DNA of 64,000 nucleotides from Roseburia sp. AF12-17LB. Its GTDB lineage: Bacteria > Bacillota > Clostridia > Lachnospirales > Lachnospiraceae. A model generated the notes under the pieces. It searched no databases. It saw nothing but the letters and a program-made list of their open reading frames with translations, and was not told where the DNA came from. The stretch is taken from the NCBI RefSeq assembly GCF_003479605.1, contig NZ_QUHR01000005.1:124001-188000 (forward strand), in the 5' to 3' direction. The position numbers were made by a program, and so were the translations under genes. Positions 35,178 through 44,461 of this stretch are shown here, piece by piece. How positions within the stretch are numbered: position 1 is the stretch's first letter; each line of letters opens with the position of its first letter.

Positions 35178-35818
35178 GCAGTCAGCAGACAAGTCTTTAT
35201 ATTAAAATCGAAAAGAATTCCGTGGTCAGAGACCGCAATGTCAGATTGTCGGATGTTGCAAAGATGACCGGAACAGATACCGCAATGATACGCCAGCTAA
35301 AGCAGATGAAGATTTATTCCTTTCCACAGAAGGCGAAAAAGACAGAATATGTTCAGGTGATGACTTCATTAAAAATAATTGAAATGATACAGGCACAGTA
35401 TCCGAATGTAAATATTACCAATGAAGGAGAAGCGGATTTCGTCATAGAATATGAGCCCAAACTACAGCCGGGCAAAGCATCAGAGGTTATCAAAACCAGC
35501 ATTTTATGTATCCTGATTTTCTTCGGGGCAGCATTTACGATTATGGCATTTAATAATGATATTTCAGTGACAGAGCTTTTCCAGAAACTCTATTATCAGG
35601 TGATGGGGAAGGAGTCATCGGGGATTACAGAACTGGAAATCTGCTACAGTATTGGTCTGCCGATTGGTGTTATCATTTTCTTTAATCACTTTGGCAACAG
35701 TAAAATAACCAATGATCCGACACCAATCCAGGTGGAGATGCGTAAGTACGAAAAAGATGTAGATGATACTTACATTGCCAACTGCGGACGGGGAGGCAAG
35801 ACGATTGATGTGGATTAG
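35174..35818 (+). CDS. spoVAA: stage V sporulation protein AA
   Basis: A 214-residue protein of the SpoVA complex, which moves dipicolinic acid into and out of the spore. The N-terminal soluble part (YIKIEKNSVVRDRNVRLSDV) is typical of SpoVAA and is followed by two membrane helices (about 107-125 and 155-175). It overlaps the small gene upstream and spoVAB downstream. Only AA and AB are here; AC, AD and AE lie about 7 kb further on. Confidence 0.85.
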   Translation: MSSQQTSLYIKIEKNSVVRDRNVRLSDVAKMTGTDTAMIRQLKQMKIYSFPQKAKKTEYVQVMTSLKIIEMIQAQYPNVNITNEGEADFVIEYEPKLQPGKASEVIKTSILCILIFFGAAFTIMAFNNDISVTELFQKLYYQVMGKESSGITELEICYSIGLPIGVIIFFNHFGNSKITNDPTPIQVEMRKYEKDVDDTYIANCGRGGKTIDVD

Positions 35819-36236
35819 ACATGTTTTCCTAGGACTGGCAGGACTGACCGCCGGCGCTGCGGTGGCTGGAGGAACCTTTGCATTCCTGATCATGCTTAAT
35901 ATCATCCCGCGGATGATTGGTAAATCCAAGACGGCAGGAAGGATTTATCTATATGAAAATATGATCGTGCTGGGTGGAATCGGAGGCAATCTTTTGTCGG
36001 TCTTTCTTACAATGAGAATTCCATTGGGACATATTTTCTTAGGAGTATACGGTATCTGTGCCGGTTTCTTTGTGGGCTGTGTAGCAGTTGCACTGGCTGA
36101 AATATTAAAGACTTTTCCGGTTATATTCCGGCGGCTTAAGGTAAAGACCGGATTGTGGGTGATTCTTTTATTTATGGCATTTGGAAAAATGGCTGGGGCA
36201 CTTTTCTATTTCATAAGACAGCTGTCGGATTCCTGA
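35808..36236 (+). CDS. spoVAB: stage V sporulation protein AB
   Basis: A 142-residue membrane protein with four helices, matching SpoVAB (GLTAGAAVAGGTFAFLIMLNIIPR; YENMIVLGG). I start it at 35808, overlapping spoVAA by 11 bases, with GGGAGG 11 bases upstream; starting at 35763 would add 15 residues unlike the family. Confidence 0.85.
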   Translation: MWIRHVFLGLAGLTAGAAVAGGTFAFLIMLNIIPRMIGKSKTAGRIYLYENMIVLGGIGGNLLSVFLTMRIPLGHIFLGVYGICAGFFVGCVAVALAEILKTFPVIFRRLKVKTGLWVILLFMAFGKMAGALFYFIRQLSDS

Positions 36237-36374
36237 ATCACAGGGCAGGCAATTCCTTAAACGATAGGGGAATCTACAGGAGAAGTCTGTAGGACAATAT
36301 GCGGCTAGGGTTGATGTTTTTCGTGGAATGTTATAAAATGAAAATATAAAAATCCGTAAGGAAGAAGTGAAAAA

Positions 36375-36692
36375 ATGATACAGTCAATTGCACGTCAGAG
36401 TGTTGTAATCAAATGTAATCTGCAGGCATCTATCATGATGGGAAACTATGAATTCTATTATGCGGCAGGTCTTGCATACAAACTGACCGGAAATATGGCA
36501 ACAGAGATTTTACAACCACAGCAGTTAATTGAAGAGGTCAACCGGATGCTGGCAGACTATTTGACAGATGATGTGCGGGAGCAGCATCTGATTCGGATGT
36601 TAAAAGATTACGAACCGGATGATAAACTAGATGAACAAATGCGTGAATTATTTCAGGAGGGACAGACAGAACAGCGTTTGTGGCAGGAATAG
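36375..36692 (+). CDS. hypothetical protein
   Basis: A 105-residue soluble protein, probably helical, with no motif I recognise. It begins MIQSIARQSVVIKCNLQASI and ends in a charged stretch. AAGGAAG precedes the ATG. It lies 11 bases before the diguanylate cyclase gene, so the two are probably cotranscribed and may work together. Confidence 0.6.
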   Translation: MIQSIARQSVVIKCNLQASIMMGNYEFYYAAGLAYKLTGNMATEILQPQQLIEEVNRMLADYLTDDVREQHLIRMLKDYEPDDKLDEQMRELFQEGQTEQRLWQE

Positions 36693-36703
36693 GAAGCGAT
36701 GTT

Positions 36704-38662
36704 ATGGGGAAGAAATTTACAATTGGGGTATTGATTGGAAATGTGCATACAGCACATCCGAAGGACCTGATGAGGGGGATTCGGGCAGCAGCAAGCGGGA
36801 TGGATGTTAATGTGATTTATTTTCTGGGAACGCAGAGTGTGCGTTTCAACCAGAAATTTGCACTGGAGGATTTTGACTATCAGTACAATACAGTCTACGA
36901 TTATGCAAAATTAGCGAAAGTAGATGTATTGATTATTGCATATGGCTCTCTTTGCATTTTTCAGGAAAATGAAGATAAACAGGCATTTTTGGATAAATTT
37001 GCGGGAATACCATATGTACTGTTAGAAGATGCGACGGATGATCCACGGGGTATCTATGTCATGGTGGATAACTATGGTGGTATGCAAAAATGTGTGGAGC
37101 ATCTTATTATAGAACATCATTTAAAGCATCTGGTTTATCTTGGGGGACCGGAAGACAATCAGGATGCCATAGAGCGGAAAGCAGCATTTTTAAATGTTAT
37201 GGCAGAACATCATCTGCCAGTGACGCCGGAAATGATGGCGGTGGGAGATTATTCGGAATTCGTGGATAATCTTGTAGAACAGCTGCTAAGGGACAATCCG
37301 GATGCCGAAGCAATTATATCAGCTAATGATGAAATGACAGTGGCGTGTTATCGTGTATGCAAAGCCCATGGACTCCGGATAGGAAAAGACATTTTGATTA
37401 CCGGTTTTGATGATGTGGAGAGGGCGCGTTATAGTAATCCACCATTGACGACTGTCTCCCAGGATGCTTATAAAATGGGGCAGATAGCGGTAGAAAAGGC
37501 AGTAGATATCTGTGCAGGCAGACCGGTGGAATCTGTCCGGTTGGATGCAGAACTTATAATCCGGGAATCCTGTGGCTGCAAAGTAACACGAAGAGCGAAA
37601 GAAAAGGCAGATGAGAAAACAGAGCTGCTTCATATTATTGATGAATTAAGGCTTTTTCAGCATAAATCGTGGCTTGGCCCATTTCTGATCCGGGACCTGA
37701 TGCAGGAAGCAGAGAATGAGAAATCTTTCTACCGGAAAAGTGGAGAAGTATTTTATCATCTGGGTATACGCAGTTCCCTGCTTTATCTGTTGGAGCAGCC
37801 GGTTACCTACGAAAAGGGACAGAAATGGAAGATGCCCCAAAGGATGTATTTAACTATGCACCAATACAGGGAAAATATTCAGGTATTTGAGAAAAAGGAA
37901 CGTCCATATATAGATGGAAGCTTTGGTGTACCGGATTGTTGCAGCTCCGGTGAAGATTATTTTTCTTATATCAGCTTTCTATTAATTGATGGAAAGCGGC
38001 AGTACGGACTATTGATGCTTGAGATTGAACCGGAAGAGATTTCTTTTTATTATATACTGGCATTGCAGCTTGGAACATCTCTCCGTTTTCTGGAAGCAAA
38101 TATTAAACAGAAAAAATATCGTGACCGGCTGCGGGAAAAGAATGAAGTATTAAATTTTATTGCAATTTATGATGAACTGACAGGAATCTATAACCGCAGG
38201 GGACTGATGGAGAGTCTGGTCCGGTTTAATCAGGACAATTTAGGGAAAAAAGCCTGTCTTATGATAGCTGACCTTGACCATTTAAAGGAAATCAATGATA
38301 ATTTTGGCCATGCAGAAGGAGACTGCGCAATTCGGACAGCAGCAGGAATTGTAAAAGAAGTCTTTGGACAGTATGGAGATGTGGGAAGATTCGGAGGGGA
38401 CGAATTTGCAGGCATTGTAAGATATAGCGAGATGGAAGAGAAGGAACAGCTCATTTACAATATTCACCAGAAATGTGAACAGTACAATGAACATTCCATG
38501 AAACCGTATTATGTTGGAATTTCAGTTGGAGTAGTAGAATTTGTCTGTGAAAAGAAGATTGATTTTATTGAGATGTTTAAGCATGCTGATGAATATCTGT
38601 ATGAGGAAAAAAGGAAACGGCGCAAGACAGTCTGCCGTAATGTAAATTTCGAGAATTCGTAA
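36704..38662 (+). CDS. sensor diguanylate cyclase with LacI-type binding domain
   Basis: A 652-residue protein. Residues 1-290 resemble the sugar-binding domain of LacI-type regulators (FTIGVLIGNVHTAHPKDLMRGI; AIISANDEMTVACYRV; DILITGFDDVERARYSNPPLTTV) but lack a DNA-binding domain, signal peptide and membrane helix. A middle sensor-like region follows, then a GGDEF domain with intact GGDEF at about 564-568 (VGRFGGDEF) and DLDHLKEINDNFGH. It should make c-di-GMP in answer to a small cytoplasmic ligand. No clear RxxD inhibitory site is visible. I use the ATG at 36704; a GTG at 36680 is possible. Confidence 0.85.
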   Translation: MGKKFTIGVLIGNVHTAHPKDLMRGIRAAASGMDVNVIYFLGTQSVRFNQKFALEDFDYQYNTVYDYAKLAKVDVLIIAYGSLCIFQENEDKQAFLDKFAGIPYVLLEDATDDPRGIYVMVDNYGGMQKCVEHLIIEHHLKHLVYLGGPEDNQDAIERKAAFLNVMAEHHLPVTPEMMAVGDYSEFVDNLVEQLLRDNPDAEAIISANDEMTVACYRVCKAHGLRIGKDILITGFDDVERARYSNPPLTTVSQDAYKMGQIAVEKAVDICAGRPVESVRLDAELIIRESCGCKVTRRAKEKADEKTELLHIIDELRLFQHKSWLGPFLIRDLMQEAENEKSFYRKSGEVFYHLGIRSSLLYLLEQPVTYEKGQKWKMPQRMYLTMHQYRENIQVFEKKERPYIDGSFGVPDCCSSGEDYFSYISFLLIDGKRQYGLLMLEIEPEEISFYYILALQLGTSLRFLEANIKQKKYRDRLREKNEVLNFIAIYDELTGIYNRRGLMESLVRFNQDNLGKKACLMIADLDHLKEINDNFGHAEGDCAIRTAAGIVKEVFGQYGDVGRFGGDEFAGIVRYSEMEEKEQLIYNIHQKCEQYNEHSMKPYYVGISVGVVEFVCEKKIDFIEMFKHADEYLYEEKRKRRKTVCRNVNFENS

Positions 38663-38672
38663 TAAGCCGGTG

Positions 38673-38701
38673 TTGAAAAACAAACGAAAATATGCTAGAA
38701 T
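38673..38701 (+). promoter_or_regulatory. promoter of the chemoreceptor gene
   Basis: TTGAAA (38673-38678), 17-base spacer, TAGAAT (38696-38701). It is a sigma-A rather than a flagellar sigma pattern. Confidence 0.6.
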
Positions 38702-38762
38702 AAAGCAAATCATATGGTAACGTTTCCATGCAAATGAAGACGTAAAGAGCGGGGAGAAAGAT

Positions 38763-38789
38763 ATGCTTACAATTGGAAAAACGGGGTAA
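38763..38789 (+). CDS. eight-codon leader frame before the chemoreceptor
   Basis: An ATG at 38763, with GGGGAG well placed upstream, opens MLTIGKTG and stops at 38789, 5 bases before the chemoreceptor ATG, which lacks a good ribosome site. Translation of the short frame could carry ribosomes to the receptor start. Inferred from layout only. Confidence 0.35.
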   Translation: MLTIGKTG

Positions 38790-38794
38790 TACGG

Positions 38795-41014
38795 ATGAAG
38801 ACAAGAAAGCAGTTGGAAGTAAAGAAAGAGAAGCTTAAGAAAGTAAAGCCAAAAAAGGAAAAGTTAAAGAAAGAAAAGGTAAGAAAACCGAAGAAAGAAC
38901 GGATTAAGAAGGAAAGACCGGCAAAACAGATGGAAAGAAAGCCACAGCCGAAGAAAACAGGCAACAGTAGAAAGGCTGCGAAGGATAAGGGAATGGGGCT
39001 TCGTGGCATTCAGGTGAAATTAATCGGGGCATTTATGATTCCGGTTATCCTGTTTGTTATCATTGGTTTTATGATTTATTCAAAGTGCAGTACTACCTTG
39101 AATAGTACATACGAGGCTTCTGCAAATACCAGTGTTGGTACATTGGAAGAGTATCTCGGACTTGGTTTTGAGAATATTGAACTGATGGCAACACGTCTTT
39201 CTATTAATTCTACAATTACAAGTTATTATACAGGTTCAGAGGTAAAGTCAGAGTCTATGCTGATGGATGCAAAAGTTGCATTGAGCAATGAATCTACTGC
39301 AGACAAATTCATCGATCACATTATAGTTTGTGCGAAGAGTGGAACAGCATGCAGTGAAAAGGGTGCAATCCGTGGAGATGTATATAATGCGTTTGTTGAG
39401 TCGGAAGAAGGAAAGAATGTAGAGTCTGAGATTGGCATGGGAAGTATGTGGATCAGCAGCCACCCAGCCATTGATGAAGTCACCGGATATGACAGTGATG
39501 AGTATGCATTATCTCTTGTTACCGTTCTTAAGAATAATAGCAATAAATCTGTTGGATATATCATCATTGATGTTAAGACAAGCTTTATCCAGGATATATT
39601 AGACAATGCACAGATTAGTGATAACAGCATCAAGGGCTTTGTATTAGAGGATGGAAGCCAGGTGTTAAGTGGAGATAGTGATATAAAATTTACAGATACG
39701 GACTTTTATCAGGAAGCATTAGCAGGAGAAAATCTGCAGGGTTCTAAAGAAGTGTCTTATGAGGGCGCAGATTATCTGTTTACATACAGCAGGATTGAAG
39801 GTACGAATATGCTGGTATGTGCCATGGTTCCGCAGAAAGAGATTATGGCAGGTGCACAGGCGATTCTCAGATATACGTTAATTGCCGTAGCAATATGTGC
39901 AGTTATTGCAATCGTGGTAGGTTCCGTTCTTGCAAGCGGAATTTCCAAAGCAATCCGTAAGGTTAACCGTGTCTTAAAGAAGACCTCCGATGGAGATTTG
40001 ACCGGACAGATCAGCATGAAGCGTAAGGATGAGTTTAATGTGTTGTCATCCAGCATTACCAATATGATTGGCAGTATGAAGGATCTGATTCTCAAGATGA
40101 CCAATGTCAGTGGTCATGTTTCTGATTCGGCAGTCCAGGTAGGAACCAACTCCGAAGTTTTATTGGAAGTAACAAAGGATATCACGGAAGCAGTGGATTA
40201 TATCAACAGTGGTATTTCCCAGCAGGCACAGGATACGGAAAGCTGTCTGGAGCAGATGAATGGTCTGGCAGAAAGAATCAATGTTGTACATGAGAATACT
40301 GATGAAATCAGCGAAATTGCCCAGGAAGCCCAGGGAGCAATTGAAAATGGTATGGTTATCGTAGCAAACCTTGGTGAAAAAGTTCAGGGTACAACGGAAG
40401 TAACAGAGACCATCATCCGGGAAATCAGAGAACTGAACAAAGAATCTATTGCAATTAACAGCATCATCGGAACAATCAATGAGATTGCAGAACAGACTAA
40501 TCTTTTGTCTTTAAATGCATCAATTGAGGCGGCGAGAGCCGGTGAAGCAGGAAGAGGATTTGCAGTAGTTTCTGAAGAAATCCGTAAACTGGCAGAACAG
40601 TCCGGAAATGCGGGTAATCAGATTGGTGAGATTATCAATCATATTCAGGAACGTCTGGCAGCTACCATCGAGACAGCTGGACTTGCAGGCGAGAGCGTTG
40701 CATTCCAGACAGAAGCATTGAATAATACCGTTGATGTATTTAAGAATATCAGTCAGCAGGTAAGCAAGCTGGCAGAGGATGTTGAGAAGATTACCCAGAG
40801 TGTGGGTGGCATCGAACAGGCAAAAGAAGATACCATGAATGCCATCGAAAGTATTTCAACGACCTCTAACCAGACAGAATCTGCATCTGAAGAACTTGCC
40901 CGTAGTACAGAGAAACAGTTACAGGCAGTAGAAGTATTAAATGATGCGGTAAAACGGCTTCAGATGGATGCAGAGGATCTGGATACATCAGTAAGTATCT
41001 TCAAGGTACAGTAA
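38795..41014 (+). CDS. methyl-accepting chemotaxis protein with basic N-terminal extension
   Basis: A 739-residue chemoreceptor. Unusually, about 65 residues before the first membrane helix consist mainly of Lys, Glu, Arg and Pro in repeats such as KKEKLKK. Then come helix 1 (about 75-98), an outside dCache-like sensor domain (about 100-345), helix 2 (about 352-374), HAMP, and the cytoplasmic coiled coil with the conserved tip [19 protein letters not shown]. The start at 38795 has a poor ribosome site; ATGs further in would remove the basic extension. Ligand unknown. No other chemotaxis gene is near. Confidence 0.88.
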   Translation: MKTRKQLEVKKEKLKKVKPKKEKLKKEKVRKPKKERIKKERPAKQMERKPQPKKTGNSRKAAKDKGMGLRGIQVKLIGAFMIPVILFVIIGFMIYSKCSTTLNSTYEASANTSVGTLEEYLGLGFENIELMATRLSINSTITSYYTGSEVKSESMLMDAKVALSNESTADKFIDHIIVCAKSGTACSEKGAIRGDVYNAFVESEEGKNVESEIGMGSMWISSHPAIDEVTGYDSDEYALSLVTVLKNNSNKSVGYIIIDVKTSFIQDILDNAQISDNSIKGFVLEDGSQVLSGDSDIKFTDTDFYQEALAGENLQGSKEVSYEGADYLFTYSRIEGTNMLVCAMVPQKEIMAGAQAILRYTLIAVAICAVIAIVVGSVLASGISKAIRKVNRVLKKTSDGDLTGQISMKRKDEFNVLSSSITNMIGSMKDLILKMTNVSGHVSDSAVQVGTNSEVLLEVTKDITEAVDYINSGISQQAQDTESCLEQMNGLAERINVVHENTDEISEIAQEAQGAIENGMVIVANLGEKVQGTTEVTETIIREIRELNKESIAINSIIGTINEIAEQTNLLSLNASIEAARAGEAGRGFAVVSEEIRKLAEQSGNAGNQIGEIINHIQERLAATIETAGLAGESVAFQTEALNNTVDVFKNISQQVSKLAEDVEKITQSVGGIEQAKEDTMNAIESISTTSNQTESASEELARSTEKQLQAVEVLNDAVKRLQMDAEDLDTSVSIFKVQ

Positions 41015-41329
41015 GGAATATAATTCGGCAGTCAGGTTTCTGGCTGCCGTTTTTTACTTTACAGGAAATTGCTTTCCTGTAAAGTAAAAAAACGCTCCGC
41101 GAGGATGCGCACTGCGGCGTATAAGGTAGATGTCGCAAGCGACCGCCGCAGGCGCGGGAATGTGCCAAGGCACATTCTTTGTTTCACAAAGAATCCGTAA
41201 GAAGCTGTTAGTGACAGGTTCTGCAGGGCGAGCTTGATATTATGGCATAGAATACATATAATAAGAGTCAGAGTATTTCAAAAGTTTGAGAAATCTAAGA
41301 AGTTGAGATAGAAAAGAGGAGAAATAAAT
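41015..41329. other. intergenic region rich in palindromes
   Basis: Contains a 40-base palindrome (41051-41090), a GC-rich stretch with small hairpins (GTCGC/GCGAC near 41130, GAATGTGCC/GGCACATTC near 41158, CTTTGT/ACAAAG near 41178) and a partial copy of the dispersed repeat (41191-41212). The GC content stands out from the neighbours. No gene is visible. Confidence 0.6.
41051..41090. repeat. palindromic repeat element, copy 1
   Basis: An 18-bp perfect stem (TTTTTACTTTACAGGAAA and complement) with loop TTGC. A second copy with the same arms and loop GCAA is at 54577-54616, in opposite orientation. It can act as a terminator for the chemoreceptor gene. Confidence 0.8.
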
Positions 41330-42391
41330 ATGCAGACAGGAAAAGCAATTTCAGTTCCGGCAATTCTGAAAGTCGGAAATGGCACGTTAAATCAACTGGG
41401 AAGTTATTTAAAGGGAGAAGGCTTAAAGCAGGTAGTCATTTTTCTTGGAAATGGTTTGATTGATATGTTTGGTGAGACTGTAATGGAATCACTGAAAAAA
41501 GAAGAAATTACAGTGTTGGAGTATAGCGAACTGGATACCGTTGATATCGATGATATTATAACGCTTGCATTTTCCATGCCGAATAAAACGCAGGCAGTTA
41601 TTTCAATTGGTGGCGGAAAAGTAATCGATGCTGGAAAATATGCCGCATTTTTAAGAAACATTCCGTTTATCAGCGTTCCGACCTCCAGTTCCAGTGATGG
41701 ATTTTCCAGTGCCAGTGCATCCCTTTTGGTGCACGGTAAGAGAACTTCGGTTCCGGCAAAACTGGCTTATGGCATTGTGGTGGATACGCAGATTATCCGC
41801 ACGGCACCAGAGAAATTTATTTATTCCGGTATCGGAGATATGATTTCAAAAATCACAGCATTATATGATTGGATTTATGAGGAAAAATGTGGTTACTCTA
41901 CGGTAAATGATTTTGCGGTTATGATAGCGAAGAAAGCGGTGAACAGTTTTGTCCGGACTCCATATCAGAGCATCAAAGATGAATTGTTTTTAAAAGAACT
42001 GGTGGATTCTCTAGCCATGAGCGGAATTGCCAATGAAATAGCCGGAAGCAGCGCACCGACCAGTGGAAGCGAGCATTTGATTTCCCACGCACTGGACAAA
42101 TTATTGGAAGTGCCACAGTTACACGGTATTCAGGTCGGTATTGCAACCTATATCATGAGCAAGGTGCACAATCACAGATATGTGCGGGTACAGACCGTAT
42201 TGGAAGAGACCGGATTTTTTGATTTTGCAGCAACACTTCAGATGAAAAAGAGCGATTTCCTTGCGGCAATTGATTTGGCACCGTCTATTAAGCCATTCCG
42301 TCACACTTACCTTCACGAAGAAAAATACCGGGAAGAAGCAAAACGCCTGGTGAGAGAAGATGAAATCTTAAATCGTATATTGGTTGACTGA
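41330..42391 (+). CDS. egsA: sn-glycerol-1-phosphate dehydrogenase, AraM/EgsA-like
   Basis: A 353-residue NAD(P)-dependent dehydrogenase of the glycerol-1-phosphate/3-dehydroquinate-synthase-like fold, reducing dihydroxyacetone phosphate to sn-glycerol 1-phosphate. Visible motifs are the nucleotide loop SIGGGKVIDAGKYAA, PTSSSSDGFSS, and metal ligands in SGIGDMISK, GSEHLISHALD and the late His in IQVGIATY..HNH. In Bacillus such an enzyme supplies an ether-lipid-like product. It lies between the two parts of the spoVA locus; whether this means a role in spores is open. Confidence 0.8.
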   Translation: MQTGKAISVPAILKVGNGTLNQLGSYLKGEGLKQVVIFLGNGLIDMFGETVMESLKKEEITVLEYSELDTVDIDDIITLAFSMPNKTQAVISIGGGKVIDAGKYAAFLRNIPFISVPTSSSSDGFSSASASLLVHGKRTSVPAKLAYGIVVDTQIIRTAPEKFIYSGIGDMISKITALYDWIYEEKCGYSTVNDFAVMIAKKAVNSFVRTPYQSIKDELFLKELVDSLAMSGIANEIAGSSAPTSGSEHLISHALDKLLEVPQLHGIQVGIATYIMSKVHNHRYVRVQTVLEETGFFDFAATLQMKKSDFLAAIDLAPSIKPFRHTYLHEEKYREEAKRLVREDEILNRILVD

Positions 42392-42410
42392 CATTCATAA
42401 GGAACTGCCG

Positions 42411-42433
42411 GGCATCCGTAAGAAGCTGCCGGT
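42411..42433 (+). repeat. dispersed repeat copy 2
   Basis: 23 bases matching 16252-16274 with one difference. It lies directly before the sigma-G-like promoter of spoVAC. Confidence 0.6.
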
Positions 42434-42437
42434 GTAT

Positions 42438-42466
42438 GTATAAAAGAAACAATTTTTGCCATACTA
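42438..42466 (+). promoter_or_regulatory. sigma-G-type promoter of spoVAC
   Basis: GTATA (42438-42442), 17-base spacer, CATACTA (42460-42466), 36 bases before the start codon. It has the same spacing and -10 as the promoter before spoVAA. Confidence 0.7.
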
Positions 42467-42502
42467 AGAGAAAAATATTATATTATTTAGGAAGGTTTTA
42501 GC

Positions 42503-43027
42503 ATGGCAAAAAGTGAATCAGAAAAAGATATGCGGCAAAAAAATGAAAATCTGAATAAAACAGTACAGGAGCAGGATGTTGCGGAAAGAAACCAGGCATA
42601 TAACGAATATGTAAAGCAGGTAACACCAACGCATAATCTTGCCCTGAAAATGTTAAAAGCATTTGTGACCGGCGGAATTATTTGTTGTATTGGCCAGGTG
42701 ATTTTAAATATTGCACAGAACGCAGGACTGGATAAAGATACTTCCGGCGGCTGGTGCAGTATGATCCTTGTCCTCATGAGCGTAATTCTTACCGGTCTTA
42801 ATATTTATCCATCAATTGCAAAATTTGGCGGGGCAGGAGCCCTCGTTCCTATTACTGGATTTGCCAATTCAGTGGCAGCTCCTGCTATCGAATTTAAAAA
42901 GGAAGGACAGGTCTTTGGGATTGGTTGCAAAATTTTTACCATTGCAGGGCCGGTAATCCTTTATGGAATCTTTACAAGCTGGCTACTTGGGGTCATATAC
43001 TGGATATATCAGCTGATAGCGAAGTAG
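42503..43027 (+). CDS. spoVAC: stage V sporulation protein AC
   Basis: A 174-residue membrane protein, the mechanosensitive channel part of the SpoVA dipicolinate system. A charged N-terminus is followed by four or so helices. The motif FGGAGALVPITGFANSVAAPAIEFKKEG is shared with SpoVAE, as expected for these related proteins. AGGAAGG precedes the ATG. Confidence 0.92.
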   Translation: MAKSESEKDMRQKNENLNKTVQEQDVAERNQAYNEYVKQVTPTHNLALKMLKAFVTGGIICCIGQVILNIAQNAGLDKDTSGGWCSMILVLMSVILTGLNIYPSIAKFGGAGALVPITGFANSVAAPAIEFKKEGQVFGIGCKIFTIAGPVILYGIFTSWLLGVIYWIYQLIAK

Positions 43028-43377
43028 ATGGGAAGGGTGTGAGCCACAGTTGAAAATCAGATACAGCAGTGAAACAAAGTTGTGTCAGCGACCCCAGCCG
43101 TGCCCGGAGGCAGATTGGGCAAAATCATTGTGAAACAAGAGAATTTTGCCCAAAAGGAGAAGATTCTTATAATGAGATAATAGTTTATTATAGATGTCAG
43201 TTTCTCCTTTCTCAAAAAGTTCAATGGAAATATTGAAAAATGTTGAAATTAATTGCTGCCATGGATTTATTACAGCATAACCGTAGATAGAAGTAAAGAA
43301 AAGAAACATGAAAAATTTCTGAAAAATACATAAAATGCCAGAACCTGGACATGCTAATCACAAAAAGGAGTGATGAC
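43028..43377. other. gap between spoVAC and spoVAD with hairpins
   Basis: About 350 bases without a gene, unusual because these genes normally touch. It holds a stem of TTGGGCAAAAT with ATTTTGCCCAA (about 43116-43154) and a long-range pairing of AAAGGAGAA with TTTCTCCTTT (about 43154-43209). A weak sigma-G-like pattern (ACATA-N17-CATGCTA, -10 at 43350) lies just before the spoVAD ribosome site. Confidence 0.5.
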
Positions 43378-44391
43378 ATGTCTGAGGTAAAGGGAAAACA
43401 GAGTCTTCGCTTTGCGAAGACTCCTTTTATTTTAAATTCGGCATCGGTGGTCGGAAAGAAAGAAGGAGAAGGACCACTGGGAGAGTATTTTGATGTGATT
43501 GGAAATGATGACAAATTTGGATGTGAGTCATGGGAGGAAGCAGAAAGTACCTTGCAGAAGGAAGCAGCAACCCTGGCATTGGGAAAAGCAGGGCTTACGC
43601 CGGAAGAAATCCGTTATATTTTTGCAGGAGACCTGTTGGGTCAGACTATAGCAACATCCTTTGGACTTCTCGACTTTGAAATTCCGCTGTTTGGTGTGTA
43701 TGGAGCCTGCTCTACGGCAGGGGAATCCATGTCACTTGGAGCAATGTGCGTGGCGGCAGGATTTGCAGAAAATGTCCTGACGATTACATCCAGTCATTTT
43801 GCCAGCGCGGAGAAACAGTTCCGATTTCCGCTGGAATATGGGAATCAGCGTCCCATGTCGGCTACCTGGACGGTTACCGGAAGTGGTGCCTATGTATTGT
43901 CCACCCAACGGACTCATGTAAAAATCAGTGGAATCACCACCGGAAAAATTGTGGACTATGGAATTCATGATTCCTTAAATATGGGAGCAGCGATGGCTCC
44001 GGCAGCAGCAGATACCATAGCAGCACATTTTACGGATTTTGGAAGCAGGCCGGAAGAATATGACCGTATTATAACAGGGGATTTAGGAACTGTCGGACAG
44101 GAAATCCTATTTGATTTGCTAAAGAAAAAGGGCTATGACATCGAGAACAATCATTCAGATTGCGGAATCGAAATTTTTGATGCAAAAGAACAGGATACGG
44201 ATGCTGGCGGAAGCGGCTGTGGCTGCAGTGCTTCTGTTTTATCTGCCTATTATCTGCCGAAGATTATTTCAGGGGAATGGAAAAAGGTGTTATTTGTGCC
44301 AACCGGAGCATTGCTTTCCACAGTAAGTTATAACGAAGGGAAAAATGTACCGGGAATTGCCCATGGAGTAATGCTTGAGTATGTGCCGTAA
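43378..44391 (+). CDS. spoVAD: stage V sporulation protein AD
   Basis: A 337-residue thiolase-fold protein that binds dipicolinic acid in the SpoVA complex. It opens GKQSLRFAKTPFILNSASVVG and contains YIFAGDLLGQTIATSFGLL and GVYGACSTAGESM, as in SpoVAD. The start at 43378 has AAGGAG 7 bases upstream. It follows spoVAC and precedes spoVAE. Confidence 0.93.
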   Translation: MSEVKGKQSLRFAKTPFILNSASVVGKKEGEGPLGEYFDVIGNDDKFGCESWEEAESTLQKEAATLALGKAGLTPEEIRYIFAGDLLGQTIATSFGLLDFEIPLFGVYGACSTAGESMSLGAMCVAAGFAENVLTITSSHFASAEKQFRFPLEYGNQRPMSATWTVTGSGAYVLSTQRTHVKISGITTGKIVDYGIHDSLNMGAAMAPAAADTIAAHFTDFGSRPEEYDRIITGDLGTVGQEILFDLLKKKGYDIENNHSDCGIEIFDAKEQDTDAGGSGCGCSASVLSAYYLPKIISGEWKKVLFVPTGALLSTVSYNEGKNVPGIAHGVMLEYVP

Positions 44392-44461
44392 CAAAAGCCT
44401 GGTAGATAATAAAAAGTAATAATAGTTTTGATAAGAATGATGGAAGAAAGGAAAAGAACAC

